From Oscillospiraceae bacterium (lineage in GTDB: Bacteria > Bacillota > Clostridia > Oscillospirales > Ruminococcaceae): a DNA stretch of 43,994 nucleotides. A program made the translations under genes and the position numbers. Below are positions 36,862 through 43,994 of the stretch, piece by piece; the first letter of the stretch is position 1, and each line of letters opens with the position of its first letter. Below the pieces are notes generated by a model. It saw nothing but the letters and a program-made list of their open reading frames with translations, made no database searches and was not told the DNA's origin. The stretch covers positions 1 to 43,994 of the forward strand of contig JAIDPG010000063.1 in the NCBI GenBank assembly GCA_029062865.1. The letters run 5' to 3'.

Positions 36862-37422
36862 TTGACGGACAGCGAGATAATAGAGCTTTTTAACGAGCGC
36901 GACGAGCAGGCTATCTCTCTTGTGCAGAACGCTTATGGGAAGTACTGCGAGAAGATCGCACGGAATGTGCTCGGGGACGAGGCGGAGGTCGGGGAGTGCG
37001 TCAACGACGCGCTTCTGAAGGCTTGGGAGTCTATCCCGCCGGAGCGCCCGCAGAGCCTTCGCGCGTATCTTGCCGCGATAACCCGCAACAACGCGATCTC
37101 TCGTTACCGCCGCGGGGTAACGAAAAAGCGCGAAAACGACAGCACGGCGTTGGTTTTGGAGGACTTCGCCGAAATGCTGCCAGCGAGCACGAACGTTGAG
37201 AAAACCGCCGAGCACCGCGCTATTCTCGAGGAGATAAACCGCTTTCTCGGCGGGATCGCAAGCGTAAACCGCGTGGTTTTCGTGCTACGGTATTACTGCT
37301 TCGAGAGCGTCCCCGACATCGCGGCGCGGCTCGGAATGAGCAAGAAATCCGTTTCCGCGGCACTTTACCGCACTAAGAAGCAAATCAGAAAGCACCTTGA
37401 AAAGGAGGGTTATTATCTATGA
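36862..37422 (+). CDS. ECF-type RNA polymerase sigma factor
   Basis: Region 2 ECVNDALLKAWESIPPERPQSLRAYLAAITRNNAISRYRR; region 4 VFVLRYYCFESVPDIAARLGMSKKSVSAALYRTKKQIRKHL; TTG start. Confidence 0.92.
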   Translation: MTDSEIIELFNERDEQAISLVQNAYGKYCEKIARNVLGDEAEVGECVNDALLKAWESIPPERPQSLRAYLAAITRNNAISRYRRGVTKKRENDSTALVLEDFAEMLPASTNVEKTAEHRAILEEINRFLGGIASVNRVVFVLRYYCFESVPDIAARLGMSKKSVSAALYRTKKQIRKHLEKEGYYL

Positions 37423-38729
37423 AAAAAGACGAATTGTTAGATTTGGTGAGCGAGCTTAAGGTCGACGATGCGTTTGTCGACGAGGCTTTGGGAGAGCAGG
37501 ACGGCGCGCCCGTACGCGTTTACGCGGGCAGCTCTAAAAAGTCGCCGATGAGGATAGTCGCGCCTATCGCGGCTTGCCTTGCCGTTGCGGCGGCAGCAGG
37601 ATTTTTGGTTGTGAATGTTAATCGCGGGAAGTTCGGCTTTAGCCCCGCGGCAAGCATTGAAGAGAGCTCCGAGGTCGACGAGCCCAAAACGTTCCTTGAA
37701 AAGTGCAAGGACATTGTTACAGCGGAATGTAAGCTCGACTCGCGGGACAATGTGGTATTTACAACGGAATACTGTGACATCGACTTTGACGGCGAGGACG
37801 AGCTGCTGGTCTATCCAAAGCTCATCAAGGGATTTGGCGTGCGCGTGTTTAAAGGAAGCGATCCCGATAACATACAGGATCTCGGAACGTTCGGAACGGA
37901 AGCGGATTTTGTGCAAGGCTTTTTTTACTATACGAACAAAGTAATGAAAACATTCTACTACTATAACGTCGACAATACTCCCGAAAGCTACGCTGCCTCT
38001 ATTCACGAGGTTTCTTTCGACAAAGACACGAACAAAGTCAAAGATGAAACGTTTCTGAAATACGTCACGACACGTTCCGATGACACTTTACCGGCAGCGC
38101 TGATTTCGGAGAAAGCGTACTGCTATGACGAGGAAATACCCGTTGAAGGGCTGTTTGCAAGGGCGAACAGTACGCCGTTAATTTCAATAGCAAGTGTTTC
38201 CGATTGGGATGGTATGTTGGAATTTGACGGGGCTCTTGCAGAAAAATACAATATGCCCGTATCGGACATCAACAGTCTGGCTCACTCTTATTCGGTGGCA
38301 GATGTAAACAACGACGGCAAAGACGAGGTGTTCATCAGATTTGACGATAGCGAGCAGCTCCGCGGGCTCTATGTTTTCGGTGCAAACGCCGATAATGAAG
38401 TGGAATTTATGGGCGAAGTCCCGCACGAGGGCGAGTTTGGCTACGGCAATCCCGCACTGATAAACGATATGCACGTGCACAAATTTAACGAAGACAACGA
38501 AAGCTATTGCTACTTTGTAACCGTCGACCATAAAGAGGACGGTTGTTGGGAAGGCGCGGTAAACAAAATTATCGTAAACGAGGACGGCACGTTCGACATC
38601 GAGAAGATAGTGGTTAATGGTCAAGAAAAGCTCGATGACGGCTCAACAAAGAGATACTATCGTGTAAACGGCGAGGAAGTTTCCGGTGATGAGTTTGATG
38701 TTATATTTGGCAAATACGCCAGGAAATAA
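37419..38729 (+). CDS. Putative membrane anti-sigma/sensor partner with FG-GAP/EF-hand-like repeats
   Basis: Overlaps sigma gene (ATGA); TM IVAPIAACLAVAAAAGFLVV; DIDFDGEDELLV and DVNNDGKDEVFI motifs. Confidence 0.7.
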   Translation: MKKDELLDLVSELKVDDAFVDEALGEQDGAPVRVYAGSSKKSPMRIVAPIAACLAVAAAAGFLVVNVNRGKFGFSPAASIEESSEVDEPKTFLEKCKDIVTAECKLDSRDNVVFTTEYCDIDFDGEDELLVYPKLIKGFGVRVFKGSDPDNIQDLGTFGTEADFVQGFFYYTNKVMKTFYYYNVDNTPESYAASIHEVSFDKDTNKVKDETFLKYVTTRSDDTLPAALISEKAYCYDEEIPVEGLFARANSTPLISIASVSDWDGMLEFDGALAEKYNMPVSDINSLAHSYSVADVNNDGKDEVFIRFDDSEQLRGLYVFGANADNEVEFMGEVPHEGEFGYGNPALINDMHVHKFNEDNESYCYFVTVDHKEDGCWEGAVNKIIVNEDGTFDIEKIVVNGQEKLDDGSTKRYYRVNGEEVSGDEFDVIFGKYARK

Positions 38730-38734
38730 CACAA

Positions 38735-38763
38735 AAATCCTCCGAGCAATCCTCGGAGGATTT
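38735..38763 (+). terminator. Intrinsic terminator
   Basis: AAATCCTCCGAG-CAATC-CTCGGAGGATTT. Confidence 0.8.
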
Positions 38764-38770
38764 ACACCCC

Positions 38771-38846
38771 GCATTGTTTTTGCGAAGCAAAAACAATGCT
38801 AGCAATGAGCGTTCGTCAAACCCGAAGGGCGCAGACGAATGCCATT
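38771..38846. repeat. Two consecutive hairpins, possible copy G of the structured intergenic repeat
   Basis: GCATTGTTTTTGC-GAA-GCAAAAACAATGC + TAGC, then GCAATGAGCGTTCGTC...GACGAATGCCATTGC. Confidence 0.6.
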
Positions 38847-38857
38847 GCGGTAAGTCA

Positions 38858-38886
38858 AAATCCCCTCGGCGAAGCCGAGGGGATTT
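38858..38886 (-). terminator. Terminator-like hairpin at htpG 3' end
   Basis: AAATCCCCTCGGC-GAA-GCCGAGGGGATTT. Confidence 0.75.
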
Positions 38887-38890
38887 GCAC

Positions 38891-40789
38891 TTACTGAGAC
38901 ATGATCTCGCAAAGCTTATTCGCGAAGTCAACGGGGTTCTCTATCGCCATACCCTCGATAAGCAGCGCTTGATTGTAGAGCAGCTCGGCGTATTCGCCCG
39001 CCTTGTCCTTGTCGGTCTCGTAAAGGGATTTCAGCTTGCCGAAGATCGCGTGGTTCGGGTTTATTTCCAGAACCTTTTCGGCTTTCGCGCCTTGTCCGTC
39101 GGGCATCGCGGAAAGCACCTTTTCCATTTCCACGGACAGCATACCCTCGCTGGTTATGCAGACCGGGTGAGTTTTCAGGCGCTGCGAGAGCTTCACGGAC
39201 TTTACCTTGCCGCCGAGGCTCTCCGTGAGATAGTCGAACAGCGGCTTGTTATCCTCTTCCTCCTTTTTGATCTCCTCTTTCTCCTCCTCGGTGCCGAGGT
39301 CGAGGTCGTCCGCGGAGACAGACTTGTACTCCTTGCCGTCATAGTCGTGCATCATCTGCAGGCAGAACTCGTCAACGTGGTCTGTGAGGTAGAGTATCTC
39401 GTAGCCCTTTTCGCGCACCATATCGGTCTGCGGGAGGCTTTCGATCCTCGAAACGGACGAGCCGCTCGCGAAGTAGATGTACTTCTGCTCCTCCTTCATA
39501 CGGGAAACGTACTCCTCAAGCGTCGTCGAGCCGCCGTTCGAGCTTTTGAACATCAACAGATCCTGGAGCTCGGCCTTGTTCATTCCATAGCTCTCGTAAA
39601 TGCCGTATTTTATCTGCGTGCCGAACGTCTCAAAAAACTTCTCGTACTTCTCGCGGTCGTTTTTCTGCAGCTTTTTCAGCTCGTTCTTGATCGACTTTTC
39701 AATAGCCTTCGCGATGATCTTGAGCTGGCGGTCGTGCTGGAGCATTTCGCGGGAAATGTTCAGCGACAAGTCCTCGCTGTCTACAAGTCCCTTTACAAAG
39801 CTGAAATAGTCGGGGAGAAGATCGGCGCATTTCTCCATTATCATCACGCCGCTGGAATAGAGCTGCAAGCCCTTTTCATAGTTCTTCGAGTAGTAGTCGA
39901 ACGGCGCTTTTTCGGGGATATAAAGCAGCGCGGAGTAGGTCGCGGTGCCCTCGGTCTTGGAGTGAATGTGAAGCAGCGGGTCGGAGTAATCGTGGAACTT
40001 GTCCTTGTAGAATTCGTTGTAGTCCTCGTCCTTGAGCTCGCTTTTCGATTTCTTCCAGATCGGTATCTGCGAGTTGAGCGTTTCGGTGACTATCTCCTTG
40101 TCGTACTCCGGCTCAACGCCGTCAACGCCCGTGCCCTCGCGGAGCTTCTCGTGCTCGACGTCCATTATAATAGGATAGCGAATGTAGTCGGAATACTTCT
40201 TCACAAGCTCGCGGATACGATACGGCGTGAGGTACTCGTCGTAGTTCTCGTCGTCCGTGTTGTCCTTGATTTCAAGGGTTATCGTCGTGCCGAACGTGTC
40301 CTTGTCCGCCTCGGCGATCGTGTAGCCGTCCGCGCCGCTGCTAGTCCAGATAAACGCGTCCTCGCTTCCGTAAGCGCGCGAGATAACCGTGACCTTCTTC
40401 GCGACCATAAACGCCGAGTAAAAGCCCACGCCAAACTGCCCGATGATGTCAACGTCCTCGGACTTTTCGTTTTCGTTTTTGAACGCGAACGAGCCGCTCT
40501 GCGCGATAGTGCCGAGGTTGTTTTCGAGCTCCTCTTTAGTCATTCCGATGCCGTTGTCCGAGATGACAAGCCTGCGGTCGCCCTTGTCCGCCTCGATCTT
40601 TACGCGCATATCCGAGCGCGAGACCGCCTCGCCCTCGCCCGAGAGCGTCTTGAAGTACAGCTTGTCCATAGCGTCCGACGCGTTTGAGATAAGCTCGCGC
40701 AGGAATATTTCTTTATGTGTGTAAATCGAGTTGATCATAAGCTCCAGAAGGCGCTTGCTTTCGGCTTTGAATTCTTTTGTTTCACTCAT
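38891..40789 (-). CDS. htpG: Molecular chaperone HtpG (Hsp90)
   Basis: LLELMINSIYTHKEIFLRELISNASDAMDKL; ISDNGIGMTKEEL; QFGVGFYSAFMVA; start set to MSETKEF. Confidence 0.97.
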   Translation of the reverse strand: MSETKEFKAESKRLLELMINSIYTHKEIFLRELISNASDAMDKLYFKTLSGEGEAVSRSDMRVKIEADKGDRRLVISDNGIGMTKEELENNLGTIAQSGSFAFKNENEKSEDVDIIGQFGVGFYSAFMVAKKVTVISRAYGSEDAFIWTSSGADGYTIAEADKDTFGTTITLEIKDNTDDENYDEYLTPYRIRELVKKYSDYIRYPIIMDVEHEKLREGTGVDGVEPEYDKEIVTETLNSQIPIWKKSKSELKDEDYNEFYKDKFHDYSDPLLHIHSKTEGTATYSALLYIPEKAPFDYYSKNYEKGLQLYSSGVMIMEKCADLLPDYFSFVKGLVDSEDLSLNISREMLQHDRQLKIIAKAIEKSIKNELKKLQKNDREKYEKFFETFGTQIKYGIYESYGMNKAELQDLLMFKSSNGGSTTLEEYVSRMKEEQKYIYFASGSSVSRIESLPQTDMVREKGYEILYLTDHVDEFCLQMMHDYDGKEYKSVSADDLDLGTEEEKEEIKKEEEDNKPLFDYLTESLGGKVKSVKLSQRLKTHPVCITSEGMLSVEMEKVLSAMPDGQGAKAEKVLEINPNHAIFGKLKSLYETDKDKAGEYAELLYNQALLIEGMAIENPVDFANKLCEIMSQ

Positions 40790-40815
40790 AATGGGGTCTC
40801 TCCTTTGTAATTGTT

Positions 40816-40842
40816 TTAGCACTCTCTTATACAGAGTGCTAA
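40816..40842 (-). promoter_or_regulatory. CIRCE operator (HrcA) upstream of htpG
   Basis: Perfect TTAGCACTC-N9-GAGTGCTAA; TATAAT just upstream on minus strand. Confidence 0.95.
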
Positions 40843-40895
40843 TCTCTATTTATATTATACCACGATCGAGAAAAAAATCAAGTGTAATTCGTACA

Positions 40896-40925
40896 AAAAA
40901 TCCCTCTGAAGTCAGAGGGATTTTT
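40896..40925 (-). terminator. Intrinsic terminator of lipoprotein gene
   Basis: AAAAATCCCTCTGA-AG-TCAGAGGGATTTTT. Confidence 0.8.
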
Positions 40926-40950
40926 GTGCATTTTTTCAAAGCAAGTGTTT

Positions 40951-41760
40951 TTAACTCGGGATCTCATCCAATATCAACTCATCATAGAACCCGAAATAGT
41001 CGGGAATCGTAATGTCGCACGCTTCTATTCTGAGACCGTCGCTTGTTCTAACCAGCTTCGCGCCGGCTTTGGATATGATGTCCTTGTCGGCGCCCCAGTT
41101 TTCCTTTGCCCCGAAGGACGTTACCGTGATAAGCACCGTGTTCTCGTCGGGGTACTCGATCGAATCGAGATACAGTGTGTCCATTCCCAAGCCCAAACCT
41201 CTGCCGTAAGGGTCGGGGGACATATACAGGTCGCCGTTTTCGGCAACGGTAAAGAATCCGTTTTCGGTCATTTTCAGGAAGTCGTTTTTCAGCTCCTCCC
41301 CGACAAGCCCGTCAAGCTTTTCGTTCAGCTCGTCAAAAGTATTCGCGGGCAGTCCGACCGTTTTGTAATATTCAAAGGTGTACGGCTTGCCCAAAACGTT
41401 TGTCCGTTCCACGGAGATCTTCCGCGTTTTGTCCATAAGCTGTTCGGTGTTCATCGTCGGAGTCATCGCGAGATAGAATTCTGCGTAGTCGCTCAACAGC
41501 CTGATTGGTTGTTCCTTGTCATTAAGCGATCTTTTCTGACCGTTTTCAACAATTATCAGTTCTTTTATCACATTTTCGAACGGGGGGGAATTTTCTGATG
41601 AACTTGAAGCTGCAGGCGACGGGCTTGTTCTTTCCATCAAACTGCTACTTACACTTGTCTGTTTCTCCGGCGGCAACGAGACGCCCCCACGCGAGTTCTC
41701 GGAGCAGCCAGTAAGTACTATTAACGCAATCAATAACGACAATATTTTTATGAATCGCAT
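40951..41760 (-). CDS. Lipoprotein of unknown function
   Basis: MRFIKILSLLIALIVLTGCSEN lipobox, Ser/Pro-rich linker; RBS AGGAG. Confidence 0.75.
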   Translation of the reverse strand: MRFIKILSLLIALIVLTGCSENSRGGVSLPPEKQTSVSSSLMERTSPSPAASSSSENSPPFENVIKELIIVENGQKRSLNDKEQPIRLLSDYAEFYLAMTPTMNTEQLMDKTRKISVERTNVLGKPYTFEYYKTVGLPANTFDELNEKLDGLVGEELKNDFLKMTENGFFTVAENGDLYMSPDPYGRGLGLGMDTLYLDSIEYPDENTVLITVTSFGAKENWGADKDIISKAGAKLVRTSDGLRIEACDITIPDYFGFYDELILDEIPS

Positions 41761-41779
41761 GGTAACTCCTTTCATAGGT

Positions 41780-42433
41780 TTAATACTCATTTGTAAGAAT
41801 TATATAATCCGCAATAGTTCCATTGTTTTTGTAAACCTGCATTTCATCTAATGAGTGCTCTTGACCATCCCATGGATCGATTATGATATATTTTCCATTC
41901 TCCTTTCCAATAACGGTAGCCCAATGCTGAGAATTTGCGCCACTGTAATCCGTTCCATACGCATGTATAACCACTGGGTTTCCCAATTGCAACTGTGCAT
42001 CTATTCCCTTCAGAGTCTCACTTCCACTTGTATTTACAGTATATGCACCCCATTCACTAATGACAGGATTATGACCGTTTGTTGAGGATTCAGTCGTGAT
42101 CTGATCTGGCGTTATTTTTCTCCCATTTTTTATACTTAATGCAGTAGCAAAAGCGTATGTGCAACAAGAACTTAGTGCATTGGTATACCCGTAATTGTTA
42201 CCTAATTGACTATAACGATACGCCGAATTGTAGGATAACTTTTTATGATCTCCGTGTATAGTTTCTTGTGCTTTTTTTATTGCCGCTGCATCATCCTTGT
42301 TTGTAACAATGGGCGAACCATCGTAATAAGTCCTCAGCCCTGCCATTTTGGCAGCAAGAAAACGATAGAGATTTTTCCGTTGCGTATCTGTTGTTGCATA
42401 GGACGGCGTTGTAGAAGCAGTTACACTTGACAT
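41780..42433 (-). CDS. Papain-like/C39-like cysteine peptidase domain protein (N-terminus probably longer)
   Basis: LSSCCTYAFATALSI (Cys), SQHWATVIGKENGKYIIIDPWDG (His/Asp); open frame continues upstream of the ATG. Confidence 0.6.
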   Translation of the reverse strand: MSSVTASTTPSYATTDTQRKNLYRFLAAKMAGLRTYYDGSPIVTNKDDAAAIKKAQETIHGDHKKLSYNSAYRYSQLGNNYGYTNALSSCCTYAFATALSIKNGRKITPDQITTESSTNGHNPVISEWGAYTVNTSGSETLKGIDAQLQLGNPVVIHAYGTDYSGANSQHWATVIGKENGKYIIIDPWDGQEHSLDEMQVYKNNGTIADYIILTNEY

Positions 42434-42525
42434 GTCATCGCTTTTTCGGATTGTTTTAGGCGAATATGTAAATAAATCCTCCGAGACAGTATGCTCAAAA
42501 GTATCTCTGTCTATAATGATACTTT

Positions 42526-42627
42526 CTACATCATTTGATTTCTCCTGCGATATTCTGGGATTTGTTTTTCCGCAGAAATCTTTGGCACGATTGTGCTGTC
42601 CACATATTTGTCCTGTACGTTCATCAT
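42526..42627 (-). CDS. 33-codon ORF with strong RBS, probable true N-terminus of peptidase gene in another frame
   Basis: AAGGAGG-N6-ATGATG: MMNVQDKYVDSTIVPKISAEKQIPEYRRRNQMM*. Confidence 0.45.
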   Translation of the reverse strand: MMNVQDKYVDSTIVPKISAEKQIPEYRRRNQMM

Positions 42628-42690
42628 TTTTGTCCTCCTTGTGGGTGAATGAATTTTTCTGTTATATTATGTATAACATTTGTGCTAAGA

Positions 42691-42719
42691 ATTATACCCT
42701 TAAGTCGATTTAATTTCAA
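42691..42719 (-). promoter_or_regulatory. Promoter of peptidase/lipoprotein unit; dyad GTTATA-N5-TATAAC just downstream (42661-42677)
   Basis: Minus TTGAAA-17-TATAAT. Confidence 0.6.
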
Positions 42720-42959
42720 TATATTTTAGACAAGCGCCCTTTTTTGGGGAACAAAATCAAAAACTAGCTCATCTAATTTATATTATACTACGATTGTGAA
42801 AAAACGAGATATAATTTAACAAAAAGCCGCCAATTTGGAGCGCTTTTTGTGCAATTATCCAAAGCGCTTCGATGCCCTTACTGCAATGGTTAAATTTGGT
42901 TGTAATAATGGGAATTCACACGCTCATAATACAGTTAGTATATTTTAGGAGGTTTTATT

Positions 42960-43409
42960 ATGGAATATTCCGGACTTGGCGAACGTCAGACGACGGCAAT
43001 TCTGGAGAGCGTTTACCGCAACGCGCGAATGGCTTATAAATCTACGGACGAGATTTTGTCTCGGTGCCGCTCCCGCGAATTCTACGGGGAGCTTGAAAAG
43101 GAGCGCGAGCGCTATAAAACCGTCGCGGCGCGCGCCAGACGCGAGCTCGCGCGGCTTGGGGCGCACGCCTACGAAGCGCCGCTGGGCGTGCGGGCTATGG
43201 TGAAAACGGGCATCGCGATGAAAACCGCGAAAAACCGCGACACGGGCTACCTCGCGGAGATTATGTACAAGGGCACGAACAACGGCGTTATCGATATGCA
43301 GCGCGTTTTGAACCGCTCTCGCCGCGCCGAGCCCGAAATCAGAGAGTCCGCCGAGAAGCTGCTCGACCGCGAGCGCGAGTTCTGCGAAAATCTGAGGAAG
43401 TACCTATGA
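42960..43409 (+). CDS. Hypothetical helical protein
   Basis: 149 aa, RBS AGGAGG-type; MEYSGLGERQTTAILESVYRNARMAYKSTDEIL. Confidence 0.7.
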   Translation: MEYSGLGERQTTAILESVYRNARMAYKSTDEILSRCRSREFYGELEKERERYKTVAARARRELARLGAHAYEAPLGVRAMVKTGIAMKTAKNRDTGYLAEIMYKGTNNGVIDMQRVLNRSRRAEPEIRESAEKLLDREREFCENLRKYL

Positions 43410-43492
43410 GCCGCCGCGAAGCTCCCGCCGCGGACGAGATTTTTCCGTCCGATATTGCCGCGGGTAATAACAAGACAATTCACAAGCCGTAG
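43406..43492 (+). CDS. 28-aa sORF translationally coupled to the preceding gene
   Basis: ATGA overlap; MSRREAPAADEIFPSDIAAGNNKTIHKP*. Confidence 0.35.
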   Translation: MSRREAPAADEIFPSDIAAGNNKTIHKP

Positions 43493-43498
43493 TTTAAC

Positions 43499-43535
43499 GC
43501 CGCGCCCTCGTTTGAGACGAGGGCGCGGCGGTTTT
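43499..43535. terminator. Bidirectional intrinsic terminator
   Basis: GCCGCGCCCTCGT-TTGAG-ACGAGGGCGCGGC-GGTTTTT. Confidence 0.85.
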
Positions 43536-43994
43536 TAGTTTACGGTTTTGTTGTACACTATGTTTTCGAGAACGATTTCCGCGCGCTCGCGATAGATCGC
43601 GTTCTGCTCGTCATTGCTTGTCTTGCTGTCAAGCCCCGTTCTGACGGCGATTATTACGTTGTCGGGACAGTCGTTCCACTCGGCTTTTTCGGGGAGCTTT
43701 GTCTTGTTCGCGCGAATTCCCACGCCGCAGAACAGCTCTTCCTCGGTGAATTTATCCGTCTGCGGGAGAAAAAACGCGCGCATGGCTTCCTCGTCCTTGC
43801 TTTTGTCCTCGAAGTTCACGCGCTCGGTGAAGCCCTCGTCCGTGATTATCAGCATCGCCGTGCCGTATTCCAGCTCGGACGTGAGGCGCTGGCGCTGAGT
43901 GTCGTCATATTGCGACGTTCCCCCGCGCTGGCTTCTGTCGATAAAATTCACCGAAACGTGAACCTTGCCGTTGCCGTCAAAGTCGGGGCAATAC
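43535..43994 (-). CDS. Hypothetical protein, 5'-truncated by window end
   Basis: Frame open to the edge: YCPDFDGNGKVHVSVNFIDRSQRGGTSQYDD... Confidence 0.6.
   Translation of the reverse strand, partial: YCPDFDGNGKVHVSVNFIDRSQRGGTSQYDDTQRQRLTSELEYGTAMLIITDEGFTERVNFEDKSKDEEAMRAFFLPQTDKFTEEELFCGVGIRANKTKLPEKAEWNDCPDNVIIAVRTGLDSKTSNDEQNAIYRERAEIVLENIVYNKTVN

Noticed and set aside
38774-40687. 637-aa plus-strand ORF antisense to htpG
   Set aside because: Mirror ORF caused by GC-rich codon bias; htpG on the minus strand is unmistakable and this frame has no recognisable motif
1-43994. Complete insertion sequence or prophage
   Set aside because: No transposase, integrase or phage structural genes; DUF5131/Gp37-Gp68-like protein alone is not evidence for a prophage

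Overview
This 44 kb window looks like one contig from a Clostridia-type Firmicute (Oscillospirales-like; inferred from gene content and promoter/RBS style, not proven). Housekeeping genes recognised: rny, glyQS, ilvE, glgP, rpsF-ssb-rpsR and htpG. I saw no rRNA, tRNA, CRISPR array or complete transposon. Most notable items: (1) a compact operon at 15355-21325 (PlsC-like acyltransferase, ACP, fused KS-CLF-like ketosynthase, FabG, FabZ-like, Sfp-type PPTase, FMN reductase), with the logic of a reducing type II PKS or polyene-lipid pathway; (2) a soluble ferredoxin / [FeFe]-hydrogenase-like / MCP fusion with altered H-cluster motifs; (3) an array of paralogous lipoproteins, plus pilin-like domains apparently moved onto a lipoprotein; (4) a family of structured intergenic repeats whose outer stems differ in sequence but stay complementary; (5) a 162-bp foldback, MITE-like element abutting the ssb stop codon; (6) a long predicted rny leader with two hairpins presenting the same AGGAC loop; (7) an AT-rich papain-like peptidase + lipoprotein module with a probable frameshift, flanked by diverged direct repeats; (8) a probable Tn5/Nextera adapter remnant at the first 20 bases. 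All calls come from reading the sequence and the supplied ORF translations; no database search was run.
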